A stretch of DNA of 64,000 nt. It comes from Chitinophaga nivalis (lineage in GTDB: Bacteria; Bacteroidota; Bacteroidia; Chitinophagales; Chitinophagaceae). Each line of letters starts with the position of its first letter. Positions within the stretch are counted from its first letter, which is position 1. The stretch is taken from assembly GCF_025989125.1 (NCBI RefSeq), contig NZ_JAPDNR010000001.1, positions 4,322,301 to 4,386,300 of the forward strand, written 5' to 3'. This document shows, piece after piece, positions 27,114-35,443 of this stretch. The notes under the pieces were generated by a model. It made no database searches and had not been told where the DNA came from. It saw only the letters and a program-made list of their open reading frames with translations. Made by a program: the position numbers and the translations under genes.

Positions 27114-27571
27114 GCATCATTATATTAAATACGTAGACAAGAGTCATCACCTGTACCAAAGGAAGTGCCAGCCTGTTTAGTTATTCATAATCAAACAGAT
27201 AGCACCTGTAGCAATCGCAGTGGATGTTCAGTTCCGGACATGCCATGTTCGTTTTTATGAAAGCACAGAACCGTGGCTGAAAAGTATTTATTTTGTTTTT
27301 TGAAAGATCATTTTTTTACTGCGGGTATGCGTGATTTTTATCGTTTCAGTAAGCAACCCGCTTAAAAATAAGGGTTGTATTTTACAGATGCAAGTGAGCG
27401 GCGGAAACAGGATGTTGATGACTATCTTCATGTGATATTACGGACATGACTATACGTTGCTGTAAACCGGTGTGGCAGACTGACGTAATTGCCCGTTTAA
27501 TTGTCGCACTGACCTCCCTTTTCGTTCCGGGATTCCGTGTAAGTTTGTATAGATCAACAACAGCATGTCAT
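27114..27571. other. Divergent intergenic region, nothing recognised
   Basis: About 460 AT-rich bases between the permease and the hydrolase gene. It must contain both promoters. I see no repeats or RNA element, and the reading frame from 27446 is not supported as coding before 27572. Confidence 0.4.
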
Positions 27572-28411
27572 ATGCAACATCGGTCTTTTATCATTACTTT
27601 ATTCCTGACGATAATCGGTTTTAACATGAAGGCACAGCATCAGACAAACGGCGGGTATGCCGCCGTGAATGGTTTGCAATTGTATTATGAAATCCATGGC
27701 AGTGGTAGTCCCTTGGTATTGCTGCATGGCGGCGGCTCTACGATTAAATCTTCTTTTGGCCGTATCCTGCCGGAACTGGCGAAAGCCCATCAGGTAATTG
27801 CCGTGGAGCTACAGGCGCACGGGCATACCCTGGATATTGACCGTCCGTTGAGTTTTGAGCAGGACGCTGATGATGTAGCGGCCCTGTTGCAGCAACTACA
27901 TATTGGCAAGGCCGACTTTATGGGGTTCAGCAACGGTGGCACTACCTGTTTGCAGATTGGTATCCGCCATCCGGCATTGGTGAATAAGCTGGTACTGCTG
28001 GCGGCGGCGTATAAGCGAAGCGGTATGCCACCGGGATTCTTTGAAGGCTTCGAAAATGTTACCCTGGCGCATATGCCGGCGCCGCTGCAGGCAGCCTACC
28101 TGGAAGCCAATCCGGACCCCGCGGGGCTGCAACGTATGTTTGAACGCGATGTAGCCAGGATGAAAGGCTTCAAAGATATCAGCGATGCCGCTATTAAAAC
28201 GATCCAGGCGCCCACATTGGTGATCAACGGAGATGTGGAGGTGATACTGGCATCACAGGCGCTGGAGCTATCCCGTACGCTGCCGCATGCCCGGCTGATG
28301 ATACTGCCCGCCGATCATGGCGATTATATTGGGGAAGCCGGCGCACCGGATCAAAGCGGGAAACTGGTACCGCTGGTAACCGCAGTGGTATTATCTTTCC
28401 TGCAGGGGTGA
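27572..28411 (+). CDS. Exported alpha/beta hydrolase
   Basis: A 279-residue hydrolase. The ATG at 27572 gives a signal peptide (MQHRSFIITLFLTIIGFNMK-AQ); the frame is open further upstream but those residues are not signal-like. Oxyanion loop LVLLHGGGSTIK, nucleophile elbow GFSNGG (Ser), catalytic Asp in NGDVEVI and His in PADHGDYIG are all in place. The mature protein resembles small esterases or haloperoxidase-like hydrolases. It heads a group of xenobiotic-type genes (28.5-32 kb) but has its own terminator. Confidence 0.9.
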   Translation: MQHRSFIITLFLTIIGFNMKAQHQTNGGYAAVNGLQLYYEIHGSGSPLVLLHGGGSTIKSSFGRILPELAKAHQVIAVELQAHGHTLDIDRPLSFEQDADDVAALLQQLHIGKADFMGFSNGGTTCLQIGIRHPALVNKLVLLAAAYKRSGMPPGFFEGFENVTLAHMPAPLQAAYLEANPDPAGLQRMFERDVARMKGFKDISDAAIKTIQAPTLVINGDVEVILASQALELSRTLPHARLMILPADHGDYIGEAGAPDQSGKLVPLVTAVVLSFLQG

Positions 28412-28426
28412 GGCGTGAGAGGAGCA

Positions 28427-28475
28427 CTCAAAAAAACGGGGCTGGTCTTTTAAAGACCAGCCCCGTTTTTTTGAG
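28427..28475. terminator. Strong bidirectional terminator
   Basis: A near-continuous palindrome: CTCAAAAAAACGGGGC and its complement around GGTCTTTTAAAGACC, giving a long GC stem with A and T tracts. Confidence 0.9.
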
Positions 28476-28565
28476 CAGAGGTAGCAAGGATTTCCTGCCT
28501 CAAAAAAAGTTTGTCCCCCTCCGGTTGATTCGATCGTCATAAAGACGAACATAAAACCAGATAAC

Positions 28566-28910
28566 ATGCAAACATTCTTATTGATTTTCAGAATCAACGA
28601 TCAGCCCCACGCCAATCCTACACCGGAACAAATGCAGGAGCGAATGAACTGGCTGGCAGGCATTGCTGCCCGCAATCAGCTGGTCGACAAAGGTAACCGC
28701 CTGGCGGCTGGCCCGGCCAAAACCGTGAAACCCGGCAATATCGTAACAGATGGACCTTACACAGAAATCAGGGAGTTTATCAGCGGGTATATGCTGGTGA
28801 AAGCTGCTGATATAGCAGATGCCGTAACGATGGCACAGGCGAATCCTATCCTGAAAATGGGCGGTAGCGTAGAAGTAAGAACCGTATTACTGCCGGAAGA
28901 AAGAGGGTAG
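28566..28910 (+). CDS. YCII-related protein
   Basis: A 114-residue soluble protein of the YCII/DGPF type, a ferredoxin-like fold often found with sigma factors or small redox enzymes. It begins TFLLIFRINDQ and carries NIVTDGPYTEIREFISGYML, the characteristic DGPYTE motif, then ADAVTMAQANPIL. YCII proteins are usually of unknown function, though one family member is a haloacid-type dechlorinase. It lies 51 bp before an old yellow enzyme gene on the same strand and may be cotranscribed with it. Confidence 0.88.
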   Translation: MQTFLLIFRINDQPHANPTPEQMQERMNWLAGIAARNQLVDKGNRLAAGPAKTVKPGNIVTDGPYTEIREFISGYMLVKAADIADAVTMAQANPILKMGGSVEVRTVLLPEERG

Positions 28911-28961
28911 GTAAATACGTATGGAGATCACAACATTGTCCGCATCTTTTAAAATAGGGAT

Positions 28962-30047
28962 ATGCATACCGAAAGTTTATTCAGGCCCTTTAGCCTGAAA
29001 TCATTGAATACCCGCAACCGCTTTGTAATGGCGCCTATGACAAGGTCATTTTCTCCGGGTGGCATACCTGATGCCGCCGTAGCCCGCTATTACCGGCGAA
29101 GGGCGGAAGCAGAAGTGGGCCTGATCATTTCAGAAGGAACCGTTATTGAACGGCCGTCGGCGGCCAATGACCCGGATGTGCCGCGGTTTTACGGCGATGC
29201 GTCGCTGGCCGGCTGGCAACAGGTATTAACGGAAGTACAGGCCGCTGGTGGGCAAATGGCGCCCCAGCTCTGGCACATCGGTGGCTGTGAAAACCATCAT
29301 TCCGGCTGGTTGCCGCCGGCGCCGTTTGAAGGGCCATCAGCTACCGGCAACGCCGTGGCCATGGGAGATGCAGCTATTGCAGATACCATTGCGGCTTTTG
29401 GCCGGGCCGCAGCGCAGGCGAAACAGCTGGGCTTCAACAGTGTGGAAATACAGGGCGGACATGGTTACCTGATCGATCAGTTTTTCCGTCCGGCCACCAA
29501 TCAGCGAACCGATATTTTTGGTGGCAAAACCCTGGCAGAACGCAGCCGCTTCGCGCTGGAGGTGACCAAAGAAGTACGCCGGCAGACCGGTGATGACTTT
29601 GCGCTGATGATGCGGGTGTCGCAGTGGTGTTATACCGATTTTCACACCAAGGTAGCGGCAACGCCGCAGGAAGTGGCCGACTGGTTAACACCGCTGGGGG
29701 AGGCAGGCATCGATATTTTTCATTGTTCTACCCGGCGCTTTTGGGAGCCTGAATTTGAAGGATCTGCCCTGAACCTGGCAGGTTGGGTGAAAAAGCTAAC
29801 AGGCAAAGCTACCGTGACAGTGGGTTCTGTGGGATTGGATAAGGATGTAACCACCACTTTTACGGCGGAAGCGCCGGTGCCGATGGCGATTGATGAGCTG
29901 TTGCGCCGGATGGATCGGGGGGAATTTGACCTGGTGGCTGTGGGGAGGTCTATACTGGGAGATGCGCATTGGGTACAGAAGGTAAAAGAAAACCGGTTGG
30001 GAGAGGTGCAGGGTTTTAGCAAAGAAGCACTGGCCACGCTGGTATAA
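28962..30047 (+). CDS. Old yellow enzyme family flavin oxidoreductase
   Basis: A 361-residue FMN-dependent ene-reductase. The TIM-barrel opening FRPFSLKSLNTRNRFVMAPM is typical, as are APQLWHIGG and the HGYLIDQFFRP...NQRTDIFGG segment. Members reduce activated alkenes with NAD(P)H. One oddity: in VEIQGGHGY the first residue of the substrate-binding pair, normally His (HxxH or HxxN), is Gln. The downstream TetR gene may regulate it, though no operator copy is seen in front of this gene. A hairpin at 30068 follows. Confidence 0.93.
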   Translation: MHTESLFRPFSLKSLNTRNRFVMAPMTRSFSPGGIPDAAVARYYRRRAEAEVGLIISEGTVIERPSAANDPDVPRFYGDASLAGWQQVLTEVQAAGGQMAPQLWHIGGCENHHSGWLPPAPFEGPSATGNAVAMGDAAIADTIAAFGRAAAQAKQLGFNSVEIQGGHGYLIDQFFRPATNQRTDIFGGKTLAERSRFALEVTKEVRRQTGDDFALMMRVSQWCYTDFHTKVAATPQEVADWLTPLGEAGIDIFHCSTRRFWEPEFEGSALNLAGWVKKLTGKATVTVGSVGLDKDVTTTFTAEAPVPMAIDELLRRMDRGEFDLVAVGRSILGDAHWVQKVKENRLGEVQGFSKEALATLV

Positions 30048-30067
30048 AGGTGTCTGTTGAATCGGTT

Positions 30068-30117
30068 ACGTGCTGTTATCTTTTTATACAGATAGGTATA
30101 GCAAGATAACAGCACGT
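30068..30117 (+). terminator. Hairpin terminator after the old yellow enzyme gene
   Basis: Perfect 15-bp inverted repeat ACGTGCTGTTATCTT / AAGATAACAGCACGT with a 20-nt loop, followed by TTATTTATTTT. Confidence 0.75.
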
Positions 30118-30125
30118 TTATTTAT

Positions 30126-30157
30126 TTTGGAATAACCATTCTAGTAATATACCTTTG
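30126..30157 (+). promoter_or_regulatory. Promoter and operator of TetR gene A
   Basis: -33 TTTG (30126-30129), 20-bp spacer, -7 TACCTTTG (30150-30157), just upstream of the ATG at 30165, so the mRNA should be nearly leaderless. Site A1, GGAAT-AACC-ATTCT (30129-30142), lies in the spacer. A repressor bound there would block its own promoter. Confidence 0.7.
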
Positions 30158-30164
30158 CGTCATC

Positions 30165-30740
30165 ATGGCAAGAAATAAAGCATTCAACCCTACCGAAAAA
30201 CTGGAAAAAGCGCGGAACCTCTTCTGGAAGAAAGGGTACCATGCTACTTCCATGGAAGACCTGGTAAGTGAGATGAAGGTGAACCGGGGCAGTATCTATG
30301 ATACCTATGGAGATAAACAGCAGTTGTTTATGGAAAGCCTGCGTAGTTATGCCCTGGAAACGCATAGTGAGTACCGCAGGGCTGCATTGGGAGAAAGATC
30401 TCCGCTTAAAGCCATAGAGAAAATCATCAGGAAGGCGGTGGCCCGTTCTTTTGAACAGCAGAAGGTATGTATGGTGGTGAAGTCTTCTTTTGAAATGGCG
30501 GTACATGACGACGCGCTCAAACAATTACTGCAGCAGCTAACCACCGCGCTGGTAGAAATCTTTGAAGACCTGATCAGGCAGGCAATAGCCGCCGGTGAGA
30601 TCGACGCAAAAAAAGATGCGCGGCAGACTGCCCTGTTCCTGACAGGTGCTTTTGCAGGACTGTGGCAGATGCAGACGTTGTTTGATGACCGGAAAATGAT
30701 AGAGCAGATGGCCAAAGGAATGATAGACATCCTGCAATGA
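30165..30740 (+). CDS. TetR/AcrR family repressor A
   Basis: A 191-residue regulator. The N-terminal helix-turn-helix is TSMEDLVSEMKVNRGSIYDT, after KARNLFWKKGYHA. The ligand domain is all helical (residues about 60-190) and contains a cysteine in QKVCMVVKSSFEMA. It is a clear paralogue of the regulator at 55592: both open with RNKAF and share KKGYHATSM, IYDTYG and related stretches. Its promoter contains a palindrome, repeated after its stop (30763) and in front of the monooxygenase gene (31005). Autorepression plus control of that gene is the simplest reading. Confidence 0.93.
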   Translation: MARNKAFNPTEKLEKARNLFWKKGYHATSMEDLVSEMKVNRGSIYDTYGDKQQLFMESLRSYALETHSEYRRAALGERSPLKAIEKIIRKAVARSFEQQKVCMVVKSSFEMAVHDDALKQLLQQLTTALVEIFEDLIRQAIAAGEIDAKKDARQTALFLTGAFAGLWQMQTLFDDRKMIEQMAKGMIDILQ

Positions 30741-30762
30741 TGTTTTTTTTATGCCTTATTCT

Positions 30763-30776
30763 AGAATGTTCGTTCT
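30763..30776. promoter_or_regulatory. Orphan TetR-A operator after the repressor gene
   Basis: AGAAT-GTTC-GTTCT, matching the A1/A3 dyad (half-sites AGAAy/rTTCT). It follows a T tract just after the TetR stop, like the element at 56189. No obvious gene follows: a 33-codon frame at 30875-30976 lacks support. Confidence 0.55.
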
Positions 30777-31004
30777 AATAAATGGAGCAGAATAATCCTT
30801 GAAAGAGCGCCGGCTGGCGGGAGCAGGCTAACGGAGCGAGAGGGCGATGCAGGAAGCGAATATTATTTTTGGGTATGGCATCAATAGATAGAAGGCCATT
30901 TTGTACTGAGTTTGCGACGGGATATACGCCTGCGCCGGAGGTGGTGTATGGTGTATACTGCTCGCAGCAGGAATAGCTAAAAGTGATTTTTTTTAATTAA
31001 TAAT

Positions 31005-31018
31005 GGAATGATTATTCT
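31005..31018. promoter_or_regulatory. TetR-A operator upstream of the monooxygenase gene
   Basis: GGAAT-GATT-ATTCT, the best copy of the TetR-A dyad, preceded by a T/A-rich tract and 20 bp before the ATG at 31039. Confidence 0.65.
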
Positions 31019-31038
31019 AAAATAATAATGTACAATTT

Positions 31039-32076
31039 ATGGAATTAGGCATAAGCATGTTTGGGGATTTACACGTTGATCCGGTAACAGGGCATATACA
31101 ACCCGCACAGGACCGGCTGAGGGAGTTGATAGAAGAAATTAAACTGGCAGATGAAGTAGGGCTGGATCTCGTGGGTATAGGAGAGCATCACCGGGCGGAA
31201 TACGCGGTGTCCAGTCCGGAAATCATACTGGCCGCGGCGGCAACAGTGACTAAAAATATTAAACTGACCAGCTCCGTTACGGTACTGAGTTCCTCCGATC
31301 CGGTAAGGATCTATCAACACTTTGCCATGGTAGACCTGCTCTCTGGCGGGCGTGCAGAATTGGTGGCGGGGCGTGGCAGCTTTACAGAATCTTTCCCCCT
31401 TTTTGGATATGACCTGCGGCATTACGATGCGTTGTTTGAGGAGAAACTGGCGTTGTTGCTGCAAATCAATAAATCGGCTGCCATCAATTGGGAAGGCCGC
31501 TTCCGGCCGGCATTGGTGGATCAGCAGGTATATCCACGGGCAGTAGGCAATCAACTGCCGGTATGGATTGCCGCCGGTGGTTCGCCGGAATCAGTGGTGC
31601 GTGCAGCCCGCCTGGGTTTACCATTGGTGTTTGCCGTTGTAGCAGGTACGCCTATTGATCGTTTCCTGCCGCTGTACCGGTTGTATAAAGCTGTCTATCA
31701 GGAATACGGACACAGCATGGATACCTTCCAGGCCGGCATGTTTTCGCATGGCCTGCCGGGAGAAAATTCCCGGAGCATTGCCGATTATTACTACCCGTTG
31801 TATGCTGCCCAGATGGACCGGATCGGGAAAAGCAGGGGATGGTCACCTTTTCAGCGGACACAGTATGATTTCGGCTGTTCTCCCAAAGGAGCCATGTTTG
31901 TGGGAGATGCCAACGAAGTAGCAGAAAAAATTTTATATGCACAGGAGCTGTTGGGCATTACCCGTTTCACAGCACATTTAGATGTAGGTGCTCCTTCCCA
32001 TAAACACCTGATGAAAGCCATCGAAATTTTCGGTACCCGGGTGGCGCCGCAGGTAAGAGCGGCATTGGCTAAATAG
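31039..32076 (+). CDS. LLM class flavin-dependent oxidoreductase
   Basis: A 345-residue bacterial luciferase-like monooxygenase (TIM barrel using FMNH2 or F420). It opens LGISMFGDLHVDP, and has GLDLVGIGEHHRAEYAVSSP, KLTSSVTVLSSSDPVRIYQ and RAELVAGRGSF, matching the group commonly annotated as LLM oxidoreductases of unknown substrate. A dyad of the adjacent TetR lies directly upstream, so expression is probably induced by a ligand of that repressor. A terminator at 32094 follows. Confidence 0.93.
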   Translation: MELGISMFGDLHVDPVTGHIQPAQDRLRELIEEIKLADEVGLDLVGIGEHHRAEYAVSSPEIILAAAATVTKNIKLTSSVTVLSSSDPVRIYQHFAMVDLLSGGRAELVAGRGSFTESFPLFGYDLRHYDALFEEKLALLLQINKSAAINWEGRFRPALVDQQVYPRAVGNQLPVWIAAGGSPESVVRAARLGLPLVFAVVAGTPIDRFLPLYRLYKAVYQEYGHSMDTFQAGMFSHGLPGENSRSIADYYYPLYAAQMDRIGKSRGWSPFQRTQYDFGCSPKGAMFVGDANEVAEKILYAQELLGITRFTAHLDVGAPSHKHLMKAIEIFGTRVAPQVRAALAK

Positions 32077-32093
32077 GCTGCCATGCCTGGTGT

Positions 32094-32126
32094 CAGGGTA
32101 AAGTGTCATCCGGATACTTTACCCTG
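32094..32126 (+). terminator. Rho-independent terminator of the monooxygenase gene
   Basis: Stem CAGGGTAAAGT / ACTTTACCCTG with an 11-nt loop, followed by TATTTTA. Confidence 0.8.
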
Positions 32127-32863
32127 TATTTTAAAAAGCAGCCGCTGGTATCTGCCCCCACAGATATGGCTGGAGTGCGCAGTAACCCCTTAGATGTACG
32201 ACTGTTCCCCGTTAACAACCCTATTACCTTTTTAATATCTGCACACAGAATAGAAAGATACTATCATCCGATATGCGAATATTTCAATATCATTGCATGT
32301 CAGGTGAAAGCAGCTGTGATGATGAAATAGGTATTGCCTATACAGCTGCTGCAATAAATAATGGTCTGTCTTCTGCCGTAAAACTGTTCACAACCCGTTG
32401 CCACTAAACGAATAACTGGCTGCAAGACCTGTAATCGAAAACTGTTAACAATATTTTTGCTATGTCCACTTTAAACTACCTACAACACGTTTGCTGCTTA
32501 CTGCCAATAACAATCACCTTCATTACTACCAGCTCCGTGTAACATGACAACATCATCAGGAGTTATTATCAGCTTGTGAGCACCAGCAGATCCGGGAAAG
32601 AAATCCTGCAATCACTAAAACGTATATGCATCCCTGTTATAAAAGGCAGGTGTATATCGTATGGTTGATGTAGTGCAATCACTGGCCGGATCGCAGCTGC
32701 AACGGATATATAACTACGTGCCAGTGCCGGGCGTTCAGTTGATAGCCGGTATTGGCCACTGTAAGCCGGGAGTAGAAAATATATACTATGGTATATGTTG
32801 TATAGCATATATGCTATAGTGGATATGTTATTGTGGTTAATAATTATATGTTTGAATTTAAGC
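32127..32863. other. Long gene-free stretch before the XRE gene
   Basis: About 740 bases. No frame has protein-like composition and codon use. The segment has many TAT/ATA steps and ends in the palindrome at 32801. It may be decayed DNA or hold an RNA gene, but I see no specific structure. Confidence 0.4.
32801..32818. promoter_or_regulatory. Perfect 18-bp palindrome upstream of the XRE gene
   Basis: TATAGCATATATGCTATA, preceded by related ACTATGGTATATG at 32786. It lies 46 bp before the regulator's ATG, a likely autoregulatory operator. Confidence 0.55.
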
Positions 32864-33109
32864 ATGAAAGAAAAAAAAGACGTTCTACTGGCATTCGGTA
32901 AACGACTACAGCAACTGCGTGAAGCCAGAAAGCTCACGCAGATGGATCTGGCAGTACACATCGAAACGTATCCGAATTATATCTCGCGTCTTGAAAACGG
33001 GAAGTCCGAACCGGGGTTGATGATTATGATCGCATTGGCGGATGCACTGGGCGTATGTATATCGGAGTTAACCGGAACTGACTCTACGCTGCGTTTGGAC
33101 AACACCTGA
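32864..33109 (+). CDS. Small XRE family HTH regulator
   Basis: An 81-residue single-domain regulator starting at ATG 32864 (the frame extends upstream as a hydrophobic stretch, which I discount). The Cro/C1-type domain is complete: GKRLQQLREARKLTQMDLA, then THH-like turn ETYPNYISRLENGKSEPGL and LADALGVCISEL. Proteins like this act as repressors, often of the next gene. Here the next gene, 32 bp on, is an FkbM methyltransferase, an unusual partner. A perfect palindrome sits upstream. Confidence 0.9.
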   Translation: MKEKKDVLLAFGKRLQQLREARKLTQMDLAVHIETYPNYISRLENGKSEPGLMIMIALADALGVCISELTGTDSTLRLDNT

Positions 33110-33141
33110 TTCAAATTTAATTATCACACAACATAACTCCT

Positions 33142-33873
33142 ATGTCCTCATCATTAGTAGATGGAATCAAAAGATTGGGTTTCCTGACAGGTGTATCGGT
33201 TTACCGTAGTATATCCGCAAAAAAAGAAACCATTTTTTTCCCTGAATTAAAACACCCGGTATACCTGCGAAAAGGAGCCACTGATTTTAAGGTACTGAAA
33301 CAGGTATTGATCAGGGGAGAATATGATATTGACTTTCCATTCAAACCCCGGTACATCATCGATGGGGGGGCAAACATAGGATTGTTTGCTGTATTGTTTG
33401 CCAGCCGTTTTCCGGATGCCATCATTGTAGCCGTAGAGCCGGAAACGCAGAACTACCGGCAGCTGCAACGTAATATCGCCGGCTATCCGAATGTGATACC
33501 GGTACAAGCCGGCATCTGGAACAAGGACTGTCACCTGCGTATTATTACAGAAGGGTTGGAAGACTGGGGTTTTCAGGTGTCAGAAACCACTGCTGCTCCG
33601 GATGCATTGCCCGCGGTATCGATCCCGAATATTATGGCTACACAGCAGTGGCCGCACCTGGATATTGTAAAGCTGGATGTAGAAGGTGCGGAGTCCAGCA
33701 TTTTTGCCGACAACTATGCATGGCTGGAAAAAACGAAAGTATTGATCATCGAATTACACGAACCGCTTTTACCCGGTAGCAGCGCCTCCTTTCAAAAGGC
33801 AATGGCCGCCCATGATTTTTCCTTTACACAATTAGGGGAGAATCTGATTTACCGGAACAACCGGTTTCAGTAA
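33142..33873 (+). CDS. FkbM family methyltransferase
   Basis: A 243-residue SAM-dependent methyltransferase of the FkbM type. Motif I is YIIDGGANIGLFAVLFASRF, followed by VAVEPETQNYRQLQRNIAGY, and the late LDIVKLDVEGAESSIF motif that defines the family. FkbM enzymes O-methylate sugars or polyketides. There is no glycosyltransferase or secondary metabolite cluster beside it. It is probably cotranscribed with the upstream XRE gene. Confidence 0.93.
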   Translation: MSSSLVDGIKRLGFLTGVSVYRSISAKKETIFFPELKHPVYLRKGATDFKVLKQVLIRGEYDIDFPFKPRYIIDGGANIGLFAVLFASRFPDAIIVAVEPETQNYRQLQRNIAGYPNVIPVQAGIWNKDCHLRIITEGLEDWGFQVSETTAAPDALPAVSIPNIMATQQWPHLDIVKLDVEGAESSIFADNYAWLEKTKVLIIELHEPLLPGSSASFQKAMAAHDFSFTQLGENLIYRNNRFQ

Positions 33874-33901
33874 CATTATAAACCTGCAATGAGCGGTAAA
33901 A

Positions 33902-33925
33902 GAAAGCCATCGTAAGATGGCTTTC
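33902..33925. terminator. Hairpin terminator between convergent genes
   Basis: Stem GAAAGCCATC / GATGGCTTTC with a 4-nt loop GTAA, between the FkbM and racemase genes; usable in both directions. Confidence 0.8.
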
Positions 33926-33929
33926 CTGT

Positions 33930-34643
33930 TTATGTCAGCGAAGGCGCTGCTACTGCATAAGCTACCGCTGCTGCAGCGTGGATACGGGTGGTATCAAAAA
34001 CCGGTACCGCTACATCTGCCTGTTGAATCAGCAATGGAATTTCTGTACAACCCAGTATAATGCCTTCTGCACCCCTGTCAATGAGTTGCTGAATGATAGC
34101 GAGGTACTTTTGCTTCGTATCTGCCTGGATGATGCCTTTGCCCAGTTCATGCAAGAGCGTATCTTCTATATAATCCCTGTCTGCCTGGTTTTTCGGTATG
34201 ATCGGCTCAATGCCGGCTGCTTTTAATTTGTCTTTGTAAAAATCCAGCTCCATGGTATAGCAAGTACCCAGCAGTCCTACCTTTTTCAGTTGTTGTTGCT
34301 GGATGGCTGCGGCAGTGGCTGTGGTAATATGCAGTACCGGTAATTGTACCGCTGCTTCAATCCGGTCTGCTACAATATGGGCTGTGTTGGCACATAACAG
34401 GATAGCCGTAGCCCCGGCCTTTTTAAGATTATTGGCTGCGTCGGCCAGCAATACAAAAGTGGCATCCCAGTCATACGCTGCATTGTATCGCCGGAAGTCG
34501 TCGAAGTTCACGGAGTCAATGACACATTCCGCAAAATTCAATCCGCCCAGTTCCGCATTCACGCCTTCGTTGATATAACGGTAGTAATCCAGGGTGGACG
34601 TCCAGCTGATACCACCTACCAGGCCTATTTTTCTCATCGCCAT
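33930..34643 (-). CDS. Aspartate/glutamate racemase family protein
   Basis: A 237-residue enzyme of the two-cysteine, cofactor-independent racemase family. The first catalytic cysteine is in AILLCANTAH and the second in IILGCTEIPLL; the opening MRKIGLVGGISWTSTLDYY is typical of the YgeA/aspartate racemase branch. It interconverts D- and L-amino acids (aspartate or similar). Two ATG codons (34643 and 34637) are possible starts. It is divergent from the Crp gene with overlapping promoters at 34694-34711. Confidence 0.93.
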   Translation of the reverse strand: MAMRKIGLVGGISWTSTLDYYRYINEGVNAELGGLNFAECVIDSVNFDDFRRYNAAYDWDATFVLLADAANNLKKAGATAILLCANTAHIVADRIEAAVQLPVLHITTATAAAIQQQQLKKVGLLGTCYTMELDFYKDKLKAAGIEPIIPKNQADRDYIEDTLLHELGKGIIQADTKQKYLAIIQQLIDRGAEGIILGCTEIPLLIQQADVAVPVFDTTRIHAAAAVAYAVAAPSLT

Positions 34644-34693
34644 GTGTTTTAGTTTTTATAATGATGGATATGTTTTATCTTGATTACCCTGCA

Positions 34694-34711
34694 CAAAAGT
34701 AACTAGCTTTG
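34694..34711. promoter_or_regulatory. Divergent overlapping -7 boxes
   Basis: Plus strand: TAGCTTTG (34704-34711) with TTG 21 bp upstream, for the Crp gene. Minus strand: TACTTTTG (complement of 34694-34701), for the racemase gene. The boxes abut, so only one promoter should be active at a time. Confidence 0.5.
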
Positions 34712-34795
34712 CAGGAGTGTAACAGATACAGAAATTAGATATTTTACTATAACAGATAAGAAGGGCAGCAGCGATGCTGTCCCGGTAATCAGGTG

Positions 34796-35371
34796 ATGTA
34801 CGAACAACTTTTAACCCATATCGGCAGATATGTAACGCTCAGTGAAAAGGAGCAGCAATACCTGGTGGCTTCCCTGCAATATGAGGAAGTACCCCGCAAA
34901 GGTTTTTTGCTGAAAGCCGGTGCAGTATGCACGGGCAGATACTTTGTGCTTTCCGGTAATTTCCGGCAGTATACCATCCGGGAAAATGATACCGAACAAA
35001 TTGTACAGTTCGGCTTGCCTGGCTGGTGGTTATGTGACTACCACAGCTTTGAACAACAGGTGCCTTCCGGGTATTATATACAGGCCACGGCAGCGTCATC
35101 AGTGGCCATCATAACCGCCGCGGCACAGGAAGAATTATTGCAACAGGTGCCCGCACTGGAACGTTATTTCAGAATGGTATTGCAACGCGCCTGTGATGCC
35201 GCTTTGAGCAGAATTAACTCCCTGTTCAGCGAATCCGGGGAAGAACGTTATCTCAAATTTGCCCGTACATTTCCCGACTTCGTACAGCAGGTACCACAGT
35301 ACATGCTGGCTTCCTTTTTAGGTCTCACACCGGAATTCATCAGTATGATACGCGCCAGAAGGAACAAGTGA
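34796..35371 (+). CDS. Crp/Fnr family regulator
   Basis: A 191-residue regulator with a cyclic-nucleotide-binding-like N-terminal domain (VPRKGFLLKAGAVCTGRYFVLSG) and a C-terminal winged helix ending in MLASFLGLTPEFISMIRARR. The phosphate-binding arginine motif of true cAMP receptors (RSA) is not present, so another signal or none is likely. In Bacteroidota such short Crp proteins often sit before an AhpD-like gene, as here (72-bp gap), suggesting that they control it. Confidence 0.92.
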   Translation: MYEQLLTHIGRYVTLSEKEQQYLVASLQYEEVPRKGFLLKAGAVCTGRYFVLSGNFRQYTIRENDTEQIVQFGLPGWWLCDYHSFEQQVPSGYYIQATAASSVAIITAAAQEELLQQVPALERYFRMVLQRACDAALSRINSLFSESGEERYLKFARTFPDFVQQVPQYMLASFLGLTPEFISMIRARRNK

Positions 35372-35443
35372 ATTTCTTAAACTGGTTTAATTGTTTCTTC
35401 TCCCGCAAATCTTGAGCTTTGCATCATAGAAAAATGAAACACT

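Noticed and set aside
27446..27571. N-terminal extension of the alpha/beta hydrolase
   Set aside because: The extension is not signal-like, while the ATG at 27572 gives a proper signal peptide.
30875..30976. 33-codon frame after the orphan TetR-A operator
   Set aside because: No start signal, no similarity and no conserved pattern; could be chance.
32127..32863. Possible structured RNA or riboswitch in the 740-bp gap
   Set aside because: Scanned by eye for conserved riboswitch cores and long stems; nothing specific found beyond the palindrome at 32801.
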